Of a DNA stretch of 35,564 bases, positions 7,559 to 16,305 are shown one piece after another. This DNA comes from DTKY01 sp037440765 (lineage in GTDB: Bacteria; Acidobacteriota; Terriglobia; Bryobacterales; Bryobacteraceae): NCBI GenBank assembly GCA_037440765.1, contig JBBITL010000045.1:1-35564 (forward strand), in the 5' to 3' direction. The translations under genes were made by a program, and so were the position numbers. The notes beneath the pieces are model-generated. The model was not told the origin of the DNA, did not search any database, and worked only from the letters and a program-made list of their open reading frames with translations. Position 1 is the first letter of the stretch. Every line of letters begins with the position of its first letter.

Positions 7559-9628
7559 ATGAGGAAGCGTCTCCTCTACGGCTCGGGCGTAGCCGTGCTG
7601 GCGGTGCTGGTGACGCTGGTGGTGTGGCAGGGGTCCTTCTCCTTCGGCGATTACGGGCCGCGTAGCGTGGGCCAGACCTTCACCCTCTGGGCGGTTTCCA
7701 CTCTCGTCTTCCTGCTTACCCTGACCCTGGGGTTCATCCTGGCGCGCACCGCCGTCAAGCTCTACATTGAACGGCGCAGCAACAAGGAAGGCTCCCGGAT
7801 CAAGACCAAGATGGTTCTCGGCGCGCTCGCTCTGAGCTTCCTGCCGGTCTTCTTCCTGGTCCTTTGGAGCGTGTCGGTTCTTAACCGGAACCTGGACAAG
7901 TGGTTCAGTCTCCCCGCCGTCGGCATAGCGAACGAACTGTCGGCGGTGAGGTCTTCGCTCGAGCGGGAGGTGGGCGAGAAGGCGCGAGTGCAGGCGCAGT
8001 GGCTGGCCTCCCTCCCCGTGACCGCCCGCTACCTGGAGACCGGAGTGCGGCCCGCGGGGGTTTATGAGCCGTTGTGCAAGGAGCACGGCATCCGCGAGGC
8101 CAGCCTCCTGAGGGAGAGAGGCGAGGCCCTGGTGGTTTGCGCCCCCGAGGAGGCCGCCGCCGATTCCGTCCGGGTCGAGGTCCCGGCGGGCGCCGCAGCG
8201 CGGCTCGAATTGGTGGCATCCTTGCCGGTGGACCTGGCGCGGACGCAGGGTGAGATTTCACACTGGCTGAGCGCCTACAATCAACTGAGCCTGGACCGCA
8301 AGAGCGCCCGCACATTTTACTTACAACTCCTGTCTCTCCTCACCCTGTTCATACTATTCGTCGCCACCTGGCTGGCGCTGTTCCTGGCGCGCCAGATCAG
8401 CGTGCCGATCTCAGCCCTGCTGGAGGCAGCCGGCGAGGTCCGCAAGGGCGAACTGGGACACCGGGTAAGGGTCAAGGCGATCGACGAACTGGCAACGCTG
8501 GTGCGCTCCTTCAACGAGATGACCGAAGGTCTGGAAGCCAGCCGCCGCGAGCTGGACAGCAGGAGGCGGTTCACCGAGGCCATCCTGGAGAGCATCCCCA
8601 CCGGGGTGGTTTCCCTGTCGGCGGACGGCCGGGTACTGCGCGTGAACCAGGCGCTCGGCCATATCCTGCCCCGCGAGATCGTGGCCCGGGCCGAGCGGCT
8701 TGAGGACCTTTTCAGCCGGGACGACGCGGCCGAGATCAAGTACCTGATGAAGCGCGCCCGGCGAACCGGCCTCGCCTCCAGCCAGATGGAGTTGAAGCGC
8801 GGCGGCCGGACGCTGAACCTGTCGGCGACGGTTTCGGCGCTCGAGACCAAGTTCACCTCCGGCTTCGTGCTGTTGATCGAGGACACCAGCGAGCTGCTGC
8901 GGGCTCAGAAGTCGGCCGCCTGGCACGAAGTGGCCCGGCGCATTGCTCACGAGATCAAGAACCCTTTGACGCCCATCGCGCTCTCCGCCGAGAGGATCCT
9001 GCGGCAACTGGATCGCGCCGCCACACTACAGGAGGCGGCTCCTAAGCTGCGGGATGCAGCCACGGCCATCGTGGAGGAAGTCGAGTCGCTCAAGACCCTG
9101 GTGGACGAGTTCTCCCGGTTCGCCCGCTTCCCGGCGGCCCATCCGGTGCCCGCCGATCTCAACGAGGTCGTCAACAGCGGCCTCGGCGTTTTCCAGGGCC
9201 GGCTGGACGGCATCGAAGTGGAGAAGAGCTTCGCGCGGGGGCTGCCGCAAGTGAACCTCGACCGCGAGCAATTCAAGCGCGTGGTGGTGAACCTGATCGA
9301 CAACGCGGCCGAGGCCATGCAGGATTCGCTCGTCAAGCGCCTGTACGTATCCACGGAGTCGACCGGCGCGGACACGGTCGAGTTGGTGGTGGCCGATACA
9401 GGCTGCGGAGTCTCCCCCGAGGACAGGGAGAAGCTGTTCCTGCCCTACTTCTCCACCAAGGGCCGGGGCACCGGCCTTGGGCTGGCCATCGCCAGCCACA
9501 TAGTGACCGAGCACGGCGCTCATATCCGCGTGGAGGATAACCGCCCGTCCGGAGCGCGGTTCGTGGTGGAGATCCCGGCTCTTGTCGGGAAAGGGAGCGA
9601 GCCCAGGCCGGTGGAGGCGCGCGCTTGA
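7559..9628 (+). CDS. NtrY-like membrane sensor histidine kinase
   Basis: Sensor kinase of 689 residues with the layout of NtrY. Membrane segments lie near 8-25, 40-66 and 84-107, then an extracytoplasmic region (about 110-255), a further membrane segment (about 257-278), HAMP (about 278-335), PAS (about 335-445), and the kinase core. The H-box reads AHEIKNPLTPIALSAERI with phosphoacceptor His464. ATP-binding motifs follow: N-box NLIDNAAEAM, DTGCGV, F-box LFLPYFSTKG and GTGLGLAIA. NtrY partners NtrX and has been linked to nitrogen, redox or envelope signals in proteobacteria; the signal here is unknown. Its TGA overlaps the TTG of the response regulator gene, so the pair is cotranslated. ATG at 7559 is 6 bases after a TATAAT. 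Confidence 0.91.
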   Translation: MRKRLLYGSGVAVLAVLVTLVVWQGSFSFGDYGPRSVGQTFTLWAVSTLVFLLTLTLGFILARTAVKLYIERRSNKEGSRIKTKMVLGALALSFLPVFFLVLWSVSVLNRNLDKWFSLPAVGIANELSAVRSSLEREVGEKARVQAQWLASLPVTARYLETGVRPAGVYEPLCKEHGIREASLLRERGEALVVCAPEEAAADSVRVEVPAGAAARLELVASLPVDLARTQGEISHWLSAYNQLSLDRKSARTFYLQLLSLLTLFILFVATWLALFLARQISVPISALLEAAGEVRKGELGHRVRVKAIDELATLVRSFNEMTEGLEASRRELDSRRRFTEAILESIPTGVVSLSADGRVLRVNQALGHILPREIVARAERLEDLFSRDDAAEIKYLMKRARRTGLASSQMELKRGGRTLNLSATVSALETKFTSGFVLLIEDTSELLRAQKSAAWHEVARRIAHEIKNPLTPIALSAERILRQLDRAATLQEAAPKLRDAATAIVEEVESLKTLVDEFSRFARFPAAHPVPADLNEVVNSGLGVFQGRLDGIEVEKSFARGLPQVNLDREQFKRVVVNLIDNAAEAMQDSLVKRLYVSTESTGADTVELVVADTGCGVSPEDREKLFLPYFSTKGRGTGLGLAIASHIVTEHGAHIRVEDNRPSGARFVVEIPALVGKGSEPRPVEARA

Positions 9629-10983
9629 ACCCCGCCCGAATACTGGTGGTGGACGACGAGCCGGGGATACAGAGGTCCCTGTGCGGCGTCCTCAGGGACG
9701 AGGGATACGCCCCTTCGGCGGCGGCCACGGGCGAAGCCTGCCTGGAGGAACTTCCCACGGGTTACGACCTGGTGCTGCTGGATGTCTGGCTCACCGGCAT
9801 GGACGGGTTGGAGACCCTGGCCAGGATCCAGGAGATCCCTTTCATGGACCGCCCCGCGGTGGTGATGATCTCGGGCCACGGGAGCATCGAAGCAGCCGTC
9901 AAAGCCACGAAGCTGGGCGCCTTCGATTTTCTCGAGAAGCCGCTCACCATCGAAAAGGTCACCGTGGTGGTGAAGAACGCGCTGAGCCGCCGCCGGCTGG
10001 AACTGGAGAACCTCCGGCTGCGGGAGGCGGACGAGAGCCGGCACCGGATCATCGGCGAAAGCGTGCCCGTGAAGGCGCTGCGCCAGCAGCTTGCGCTGAT
10101 GGCGGGAACCAACGGGCGGGTGCTGATATATGGGGCCAGCGGCACCGGGAAGGAACTGGTGGCGCACGCGATCCACGCCCTGAGCCCCCGTGCCGCGGAA
10201 CCGTTCGTGGAAGTCAACTGCGCGGCCATCCCCGAGGAACTGATAGAGAGCGAGATGTTCGGCCACCGTAAGGGCAGCTTCACGGGCGCGCACGAGGACA
10301 AGATCGGCAAGTTCCAGAAGGCCAACGGCGGGTCGCTCTTTCTGGACGAGGTCGGGGACATGAGCCTGAAGACTCAGGCCAAGGTGTTGCGCGCTCTGGA
10401 CGAGCAGCGGTTTGAGCCGGTGGGCGCCGCCCAGTCCGTGCAGGTGGACGTCCGGGTGATCGCCGCCACCAACAAGAACCTCCAGGAGGAGATCGAACGG
10501 GGCAATTTCCGCGAGGACCTGTTCTACCGGCTCAACGTGATCCCCTTTCACGTTCCGCCGCTGTGTGAGCGTATCGAGGATATCCCCCTGCTGGCCGACC
10601 ACTTCCTCAAGGAGTTCACAACGGCCTACGGCAGGAAGACGAAGGAGCTCACGCCGGAGGCCTACCAGGCCCTGCAGTCATACCATTGGCCGGGCAACGT
10701 GCGCGAACTTCGCAACCTGATGGAGCGCATCGTGATAATGAACCCGCAGGTGCGCATCGACCTCCGCCACATCCCGCTTCCGCGCGCGCGCCCCGCCGGC
10801 GAGCGGCCCGCCGGCGGCTTCGGCTCCTTGCAGGAGGTGCGGGCGGCCGTCGAGCGCGACTACATACTCCGGAAGCTCGATGAGACCAGCGGCAATGTGA
10901 CGCGAGCCGCGGAGCTGCTGGGGTTGGAGCGCAGCAACCTCTATCGCAAGATGAAGGCTCTGGGCATCGCCCCGAAGGAGTAG
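9625..10983 (+). CDS. NtrX-like sigma-54-dependent response regulator
   Basis: Response regulator of 452 residues with three modules. The receiver (1-120) has the acidic pocket Asp10/Asp11, phosphoacceptor Asp53 in LLDVW and the conserved Lys105 in FLEKPL. The AAA+ module has Walker A GASGTGKE at 170-177, a GSFTGA loop at 217-222, Walker B SLFLDEVGDM and LFYRLNVIPF. A Fis-type helix-turn-helix closes the protein (VTRAAELLGLERSNLYRKM). The sigma-54 contact loop is GSFTGA rather than the commoner GAFTGA, a substitution also known in active and inactive family members. The start is TTG at 9625, overlapping the kinase stop (TTGA). Fused receiver and partner kinase indicate one phosphorelay pair. 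It is convergent with the first recA. Confidence 0.92.
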   Translation: MNPARILVVDDEPGIQRSLCGVLRDEGYAPSAAATGEACLEELPTGYDLVLLDVWLTGMDGLETLARIQEIPFMDRPAVVMISGHGSIEAAVKATKLGAFDFLEKPLTIEKVTVVVKNALSRRRLELENLRLREADESRHRIIGESVPVKALRQQLALMAGTNGRVLIYGASGTGKELVAHAIHALSPRAAEPFVEVNCAAIPEELIESEMFGHRKGSFTGAHEDKIGKFQKANGGSLFLDEVGDMSLKTQAKVLRALDEQRFEPVGAAQSVQVDVRVIAATNKNLQEEIERGNFREDLFYRLNVIPFHVPPLCERIEDIPLLADHFLKEFTTAYGRKTKELTPEAYQALQSYHWPGNVRELRNLMERIVIMNPQVRIDLRHIPLPRARPAGERPAGGFGSLQEVRAAVERDYILRKLDETSGNVTRAAELLGLERSNLYRKMKALGIAPKE

Positions 10984-10986
10984 GGA

Positions 10987-11000
10987 CCGGGCATGCCCGG
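10987..11000. terminator. Palindrome between convergent gene ends
   Basis: CCGGGCATGCCCGG is a perfect 14-base palindrome in the 25 bases between the response regulator stop and the recA stop. It could end transcription from both sides, but there is no T-run and the hairpin has little loop. Confidence 0.35.
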
Positions 11001-11008
11001 CCCGCCAC

Positions 11009-12052
11009 TCAGGCCTGGGCCGCCGGGACAGGGCTCTGGGAGCCATTGCCGCGGGGCCGCAGATCGAGCAGCTTGCGGAGCGCCCCGTCCAGCTTCTCTG
11101 CGGCGTCCGGATGCTCCTTAAGGAACAGGCGGGCGTTCTCGCGGCCCTGACCGATGCGCTCCCCCGCCAGGCTGAACCACGATCCGCTCTTCTCCACCAG
11201 ATTGTGCGCCACGCCCGTGTCCAGCAGGTCGAGCTCCTTTGACAGCCCTTCTCCGTAGATCAGGTCAACCTCGGCCTCCCTGAACGGAGCCGCCACTTTG
11301 TTCTTCACGATCTTGAGCCTGACGCGGCTGCCGATGGTTTTGTCGCCGTCCTTGAGCGTGGAGATCTTCCGGACGTCGATGCGCACGCTGCTGTAGAACT
11401 TCAGCGCCCGGCCGCCCGTGGTGGTTTCCGGATTGCCGAACATCACTCCGATCTTCTCGCGGACCTGGTTGATGAAGATGAGACAGGTGTTGGCGCGCGC
11501 CACCGCCCCTGTGAGCTTGCGCAAGGCCTGTGACATAAGCCGCGCTTGCAGCCCCATGTGGCTTTCGCCCATCTCTCCGTCCAGTTCCGCCTTGGGGACC
11601 AGTGCGGCCACCGAATCCACCACCACCACATCCACGGCGCCGGAGCTCACGAAAGCCGCCGTGATTTCCAGGGCCTGCTCGCCGTGGTCCGGCTGGCTTA
11701 CCAGCAGGTTGTCCACGTCCACGCCGAGTTGTCGCGCGTAGGCGGCGTCCAGCGCATGCTCGGCGTCCACGAAGACCGCGGCGCCGCCGGCCTTCTGCGC
11801 CTCGGCAATCACTTGCAGCGCCACGGTGGTCTTGCCGGAGGATTCCGCCCCGAACACCTCGACGACGCGGCCCCGCGGGAAGCCGCCTACGCCGAGCGCC
11901 GAGTCCAGCGAGATCGAGCCGCTGGGAATCACATCCACCGGCACGATGGCGCGCGACCCCACGCGCAGAACCGCACCTTTGCCGAACTGCCTGTCCATCT
12001 GGAGCAGGGCCACGTCAATGGCGCGCTGCCTCTCTCGGGCGTCCAGCATCAC
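11009..12052 (-). CDS. recA: RecA recombinase, divergent paralogue
   Basis: ATP-dependent strand-exchange protein of homologous recombination and SOS activation. The 347-residue product keeps the family core: DNA-binding loop region DGEMGESHMGLQARLMSQAL, INQVREKIGVMFGNP with loop L2 NPETTTGG, VFVDAEHALD with the catalytic Glu, and VVVDSVAALVPKAEL (Walker B). The Walker A reads GAESSGKTT instead of the usual GPESSGKTT, and the N-terminal segment VGSRAIVPVDVIPSGSISLDSA diverges from the second copy. The start is GTG at 12052 with ATG directly following; AAGGAGG ends 6 bases upstream. It lies downstream of the polysaccharide operon on the same strand, 212 bases after its last gene. Which of the two copies is the housekeeping recA is not certain; the other looks more canonical. 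Confidence 0.96.
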   Translation of the reverse strand: MMLDARERQRAIDVALLQMDRQFGKGAVLRVGSRAIVPVDVIPSGSISLDSALGVGGFPRGRVVEVFGAESSGKTTVALQVIAEAQKAGGAAVFVDAEHALDAAYARQLGVDVDNLLVSQPDHGEQALEITAAFVSSGAVDVVVVDSVAALVPKAELDGEMGESHMGLQARLMSQALRKLTGAVARANTCLIFINQVREKIGVMFGNPETTTGGRALKFYSSVRIDVRKISTLKDGDKTIGSRVRLKIVKNKVAAPFREAEVDLIYGEGLSKELDLLDTGVAHNLVEKSGSWFSLAGERIGQGRENARLFLKEHPDAAEKLDGALRKLLDLRPRGNGSQSPVPAAQA

Positions 12053-12264
12053 GGGGAGCCTCCTTCGCAGACCATGTGCCCGCCGGGAGCGGAGATTCTC
12101 AGAGGATCGCGGGGCCGATCAGCTCTATCCTGTCGCGGTGCTCGCTGTCGCCGGCGGGTAAGGCGAGGAGACGCCTGTCCCACCTCGTAGAATCAGCGAC
12201 TTGCGGTTCACGTAGGACAGGCCTCCTGGCCTGTCGGGGCCTCTTTCAACAGCCAGGGTCGTCC
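12053..12264. other. Intergenic region between the polysaccharide operon and the first recA
   Basis: This 212-base gap has no gene. It contains the hairpin at 12216-12235 and, at its low-coordinate end, the AAGGAGG ribosome site of recA. No convincing -35/-10 pair and no obvious LexA-type operator could be recognised on the minus strand, although recA must have some promoter here unless read-through supplies it. Confidence 0.6.
12216..12235 (-). terminator. Strong hairpin after the polysaccharide operon
   Basis: GACAGGCC, loop TCCT, GGCCTGTC forms a perfect 8-base-pair stem 29 bases after the last glycosyltransferase stop. There is no T-run, so it may be a Rho-dependent pause site, an RNA-stabilising end, or a copy of a dispersed intergenic hairpin family. 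Confidence 0.45.
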
Positions 12265-13374
12265 TCACCTCCTGATGCGGGAGGCTGCCTCCTGATACAA
12301 CGCGAGAGTCTCCGCAGCCATCCGATCAAAGCGGAAGCGCGCCTCATAGCAGCGCCGCGCCTCTAAGCCAAGCTCTTGCCTGTACTTAGCGTCGCCCAGC
12401 AGCCGGGAAAGGGCCGAGGCCAGCGCCAATGGATCACCGGGAGGGACCAGCAGGCCGTTGGCCTGATCGTTGATTGCCTCGGGCACCCCGCCGACCCGGG
12501 AGGCAACAACCGGAAGCCCCGCCCGCATCGCCTCCAGCACGCTGCGGGGGAAACTCTCCGCTCGCGTGGAGAGCGCGAATATCTGCGCGCGGGCCAGAAC
12601 CGGCGCGGGGGCCGGCAGGTAGCCCAGGAAGCGCACCCTGGAGTCCAGACCAAACGCCCTAGCCAGCCGCCGGGCGCTCGACTCGCCAGGGCCGTCGCCT
12701 ACCAGGTCCATCTCCCACCGCGCCTGAGGCAGGCAGGTCATGGCGCGCAGCAGCGTCTCGTGATCCTTGGGCGCCTCAAACCGTGCCACTGAAACGATAC
12801 GAACCGGCGACGACGCCGGCCTAGCGCGCATGTCGTATGGCACGTCCTGGACGCCGTTGAAGATCACCCGCAAGCGGTCCGGCTCGCAGATCCGCAGCCG
12901 GAGAGCCAGGGTCTTCTCGTGCTCGCAGACGCAAACAACGTCAGCCACGCCCCTGGGTGCGGCTCTCTCCGCCAGCCGGAACGCCAGCCGGGCGGCCGGC
13001 GAGAACCGCCGGCCGAACGGCCACCCGTGCGGCGTGTAGAGCGCCGGGACGCCCAGGCGCGCCGCCACCACCCTTCCGATCCAGCCCGCCTTGGCGGTGT
13101 GCAAAGAAAGGAGATCCGGCTTGAACTCCTTGACGGCCTCGCCGAGCTCCGCCACGGCCCTAAGGTCCCTGCCCGGACGAACCGCGCGCCGGAGAAAGCG
13201 CAGCGACCGCCAGGGCACGCCGGCCGACGTCAGTTGTTCCGTCACGGGACCTTCCCCGCCCAGCAGCACAACCACCGAGTGCCCCACGGCAACCGCCGCG
13301 CGGGCCATGTCGCGAACGTGGATGCTGGCTCCGCCGACGGCGTCGGACCTCGTGATGACGTAGGCGATCCTCAT
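12265..13374 (-). CDS. Glycosyltransferase family 4 protein
   Basis: GT-B-fold retaining glycosyltransferase of 369 residues, cytoplasmic and probably membrane associated. The N-terminal domain has the GGASIHVRDMARA acceptor-side glycine motif and LLSLHTAKAGWIGR; the C-terminal domain has RIVSVARFEAPKDHETLLRA, LVGDGPGE, VRFLGYLPAP and the E-x7-E donor motif in ESFPRSVLEAM, followed by GLPVVASRVGGVPEAI. Sugar donor and acceptor cannot be read from sequence. The ATG at 13374 overlaps the stop of the methyltransferase gene by ATGA. It is the last gene of the operon and is followed by a hairpin. Confidence 0.93.
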   Translation of the reverse strand: MRIAYVITRSDAVGGASIHVRDMARAAVAVGHSVVVLLGGEGPVTEQLTSAGVPWRSLRFLRRAVRPGRDLRAVAELGEAVKEFKPDLLSLHTAKAGWIGRVVAARLGVPALYTPHGWPFGRRFSPAARLAFRLAERAAPRGVADVVCVCEHEKTLALRLRICEPDRLRVIFNGVQDVPYDMRARPASSPVRIVSVARFEAPKDHETLLRAMTCLPQARWEMDLVGDGPGESSARRLARAFGLDSRVRFLGYLPAPAPVLARAQIFALSTRAESFPRSVLEAMRAGLPVVASRVGGVPEAINDQANGLLVPPGDPLALASALSRLLGDAKYRQELGLEARRCYEARFRFDRMAAETLALYQEAASRIRR

Positions 13375-14129
13375 GCCGCCCCCTTGCGTGAGACGATCAC
13401 CAGAAAGGCGAGCTTGCGAAACAGCGCACAGGCGACCGGCGGAACGCCAGGCAAGTCCAGAAGCCTCGCCAGCGGAGCCAGGCGCGGCGTGTCGCGCAGC
13501 CGGTACCGTATGTAGTCTTCCTCGCGCAGTTCACTGTTGAAATGGCGGCCGAATGCCCTGAAGATCTCCCGCCGCGGCCGGTAGCGCGTGTGCTGGTCGA
13601 TCCAGTCCAGTTTGTCGCGGGCCCACTGGCGGCAGGTGGGCGCCTGATCCTTCCAGGTTCCCAATCCTGCCGCCCGGAGCGCCCATGTGTAGCAGAAGCG
13701 CAGCCGCGAGCCCCTGGGAAACCAGTGTGCAAAGGGAATGCCGATGTGACCCTCGCGGAAGACGTCCCGCGAGGGGAAGATGCTCAGAACCGTGCCGCCG
13801 GGCTTGAGGACGCGGTGGATTTCTTGCAGGGCCGCTTCCAGGTCCTCCACGTGTTCGAGCACCTGGTTGTTGACCACAACATCAAACTCAGCGCTGGCGA
13901 ACGGAAGCAGGCCTCCGCGCATCTCCTGGAGGATCACACCGAGCCGGCGTGTCTTCTCGGCCTCGGCGCGGGACTGGGATCCGCCGTAGAAAATGTCCGC
14001 GCCGGTCATGTCGAGGCCGGCGGCGCGCGCGGCCGCCACCAGTTCCCCGGCGCCGCAGCCGTAATCCAGGATCCTGCCCGCCGCATGCCGTTTCGCGAAG
14101 TCGAGCACGAAACGGTTCGTTACGTCCAT
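13371..14129 (-). CDS. Class I SAM-dependent methyltransferase
   Basis: Rossmann-fold methyltransferase of about 252 residues. Motif I is ILDYGCGAGELVAAA, motif II ends in GADI, and the acidic and post-motif segments read FDVVVNNQVLEHVEDLEAAL and VLKPGGTVLSIFPS. It belongs with methyltransferase family 11/23-like proteins common in polysaccharide clusters, where they methylate a sugar or act on a glycolipid; no substrate can be assigned. The frame stays open to a GTG at 14162, but ATG at 14129 is preferred because it makes a 10-base overlap with the upstream glycosyltransferase stop and gives a normal N-terminus (MDVTNRF). Its stop overlaps the next gene as ATGA. Confidence 0.88.
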   Translation of the reverse strand: MDVTNRFVLDFAKRHAAGRILDYGCGAGELVAAARAAGLDMTGADIFYGGSQSRAEAEKTRRLGVILQEMRGGLLPFASAEFDVVVNNQVLEHVEDLEAALQEIHRVLKPGGTVLSIFPSRDVFREGHIGIPFAHWFPRGSRLRFCYTWALRAAGLGTWKDQAPTCRQWARDKLDWIDQHTRYRPRREIFRAFGRHFNSELREEDYIRYRLRDTPRLAPLARLLDLPGVPPVACALFRKLAFLVIVSRKGAA

Positions 14130-15214
14130 CGCGACAGCAGCTCCCGGTACAATTCTTCCCACATGCCCAGCGTGACGTTCCGGTCGAAACGGGCCGCCAC
14201 GGCGGCGCGGCCCGCCAGTCCGATCTTCTCGCGCTCTCCGGCGGGCAGGCTCATCACCTCCCGCATGGCCTCTGCCAGCGCGTCCGCATCGCAGGCGGGG
14301 ACCATCCGGGCGACGCCGGCTTCAGCCACTCCGCCGGCGTCTGTAGCCACGCAGGGCAGCCCGCTGGCGGCAGCTTCGAGCAGAGCGACGGGCAGGCCCT
14401 CCACGACGGAAGCCTGCACGAATCCGTCACAGGCCGACATGAGGTCCGCGATGTCGCCGCGCTCGCCGAGAAAGCGGACATCCCCGCGCGCCTGCGCGCG
14501 CAACTCCTCCTCCAGCGGACCCGCGCCGGCGATCAGCAACACTCCCCCGCAACGGCCGAACGCGCCGAGCAGCGTGTCGTACCCCTTCTTCCACAGGAGG
14601 CGCCCCACCGCCAGCCAGACGAACTCGCCGTCCAGGCCGAGTGAGCGGCGCACGCACCCGCGCCTGCCGGCGTCCGGCCGGAACTGTGCGGCGTCCACGC
14701 CGTTCGGAATCACTCGCAGCCTGGCAGGCGGCGCTGCCCGCGCGCGTGCGTGACGCTCGACTACGGCCTGGGCGACGCCGACCGTCAGATCTCCGAGCGG
14801 GTCGGTGAGGCGGTAGCAGAGGTCGCGCCGCCGGGTTCCTGGGGAGCCGCGCGCGCTCTCGGCCACGCTGTGAATCGTCGAGATGAGCACGGGAACAGGA
14901 CACAACAGGCGCGCCGCGCGGCCCAGGATGTTGCCGTGGAACATGTGGCAGTGGAGAATCTGGGGCCGCAACCGGCGCAGCGCGGCCAGCAGGCGGGCGT
15001 ATCCGATGGGGCTCCCCACGCCGGGCTTCATTCCGAGCGAGAACACAGGGACGTCCGCCGCCGCCAGTTCCTCCTGGAAGGCGTCCGGCGCCAGCATTGA
15101 GATGACGCTCACTTCCCAGCCGCGCCGGCGCAGCCCCGCGGCGAGTTGCGCCACCTGCGTTTCGGCGCCTCCGCGCGCCAGGCTGGTCGACAGCAGGCTG
15201 ACGCGGCCGGTCAC
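14120..15214 (-). CDS. Glycosyltransferase family 4 protein
   Basis: GT-B glycosyltransferase of 364 residues. It has the N-terminal glycine motif SLARGGAETQVAQLAAGL, LHCHMFHGNILGR, VIPNGVDAAQF at the domain linker, LAVGRLLWKKGYDTLL, LIAGAGPLEEEL, and the donor-site E-x7-E motif in VVEGLPVALLEAAASG with LPCVATDAGGVAE. The open frame extends far upstream, but that part is antisense-like low-complexity sequence. GTG at 15214 is chosen because it forms a GTGA overlap with the stop of the preceding gene and precedes the first strand, GRVSLLSTSL. Donor and acceptor are unknown. Confidence 0.92.
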   Translation of the reverse strand: MTGRVSLLSTSLARGGAETQVAQLAAGLRRRGWEVSVISMLAPDAFQEELAAADVPVFSLGMKPGVGSPIGYARLLAALRRLRPQILHCHMFHGNILGRAARLLCPVPVLISTIHSVAESARGSPGTRRRDLCYRLTDPLGDLTVGVAQAVVERHARARAAPPARLRVIPNGVDAAQFRPDAGRRGCVRRSLGLDGEFVWLAVGRLLWKKGYDTLLGAFGRCGGVLLIAGAGPLEEELRAQARGDVRFLGERGDIADLMSACDGFVQASVVEGLPVALLEAAASGLPCVATDAGGVAEAGVARMVPACDADALAEAMREVMSLPAGEREKIGLAGRAAVAARFDRNVTLGMWEELYRELLSRWT

Positions 15215-16305
15215 GCGGACCTCCGCGCTACGCGCAGGAACAGGTCGCCATAGGCAGCGACCATGGCCTCCACGCCGAAGGCAGCCGCGCGGGCGCGGGC
15301 GGCCTCGCCCATTGCGCGCCTCCGGCCGGCGTCCGTCGCCAGCGAGGCCAGCGCCAGCGCCAAAGAGCCCGTATCGGCAGGCGGCGACAGTAGTCCGAAG
15401 ACGCCGTTCTCCACCAGTTCGGGGACCCCGCCCACGGCGGTCGCCACCACCGGCAGCCCCGCCGCCATGGCTTCCATCACGCTCAACGGACTGCCCTCCC
15501 ACCGCGAGGCCAGCGCGAAAACGTCCGAAGCACAGAGCAACTCAGCCACATCGGGGAGCACCCCGAGGAAGTGAACTCGCCCGGCCACGCCCGACTGGAC
15601 GGCGCATCGGCGCGCGTTGTCCCGCAGGCTGCCGTCGCCAGCCAGCAGCAGGTGGCAGTGAACACCGGCGGAGGCGAATGCTCTAATCAGCGTCTCGGGA
15701 TCCTTCTGCGGCTCCAGGCGCGCCACCGACGTGATCAGCACGTCGGCTTCGGAGAAGCCATGCGCGCTGCGCCACTTCCCGCGCGCCTCCGGCCGGTGGA
15801 AGCGCCGGACGTCAATTCCGTTCGGGATGACTGCCGCCGGCGCCATCCCGCACCTCGCCTGGAAAGAGCGGGCAACCGCAGCCGACACCGCCACCGGCAC
15901 CACTCCCTTGCGAAAAGCGAACCCGTCCAGCCATGCCGTGAGCTTGTCCGGATCGTTGCCGGAAAGGTTGTGGAGAGTATGCACCACCGCGATGGCACGC
16001 GCCGCGCGCCGCGCATACCGCAGGACGTAGGAGTGCGTGTGGACCACGTCCGGAGCGAACTCCCGAAACACGCGCCCCAGCCTCGGCAACACCCGCGCGT
16101 CGGGGCCGGGACGCTTCCCCAGATGCCAGGCACGGATTCCGGCTTCCTCCACCAGGGGCGCCAGGCCCGCCGGGTCCGCGTCGTAGAGCGAGACCACGGC
16201 GGTGGTGAACTCCGCCCGCGGCAGCCCGCGCGCCAGCGCCACCGCCACGTTCTCGGCGCCGGCCCGCCCGAGCGTCGGAAGCACCTCCAGGACGCGCAGT
16301 TTCAC
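15211..16305 (-). CDS. Glycosyltransferase family 4 protein
   Basis: GT-B glycosyltransferase, also 364 residues, and visibly related to its two neighbours. Motifs are LPTLGRAGAENVAVALARGL, VVHTHSYVLRYARR, VIPNGIDVRRF, ITSVARLEPQKDPETLIRAF, LLAGDGSLRD, VHFLGVLPDV and the E-x7-E motif in WEGSPLSVMEAMAAG with LPVVATAVGGVPELVENG. The upstream extension of the frame is not protein-like; GTG at 16305 overlaps the stop of the O-antigen ligase gene as GTGA and starts directly at KLRVLEVLP. The three similar transferases probably add successive sugars of the same repeat unit. Confidence 0.92.
   Translation of the reverse strand: MKLRVLEVLPTLGRAGAENVAVALARGLPRAEFTTAVVSLYDADPAGLAPLVEEAGIRAWHLGKRPGPDARVLPRLGRVFREFAPDVVHTHSYVLRYARRAARAIAVVHTLHNLSGNDPDKLTAWLDGFAFRKGVVPVAVSAAVARSFQARCGMAPAAVIPNGIDVRRFHRPEARGKWRSAHGFSEADVLITSVARLEPQKDPETLIRAFASAGVHCHLLLAGDGSLRDNARRCAVQSGVAGRVHFLGVLPDVAELLCASDVFALASRWEGSPLSVMEAMAAGLPVVATAVGGVPELVENGVFGLLSPPADTGSLALALASLATDAGRRRAMGEAARARAAAFGVEAMVAAYGDLFLRVARRSA

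Noticed and set aside
9841..10361. Loss of sigma-54 interaction because of GSFTGA
   Set aside because: GSFTGA still keeps the Gly-x-Phe-Thr-Gly-Ala core and Walker motifs are intact, so activity cannot be denied from sequence alone.
15215..15502. N-terminal extension of the glycosyltransferase frame
   Set aside because: The extra 96 residues are Gly/Arg-rich and overlap the neighbouring transferase gene. The GTG at 15214 overlaps its stop and begins at the real first strand. The same reasoning removed the long extensions before 16305 and 17504.
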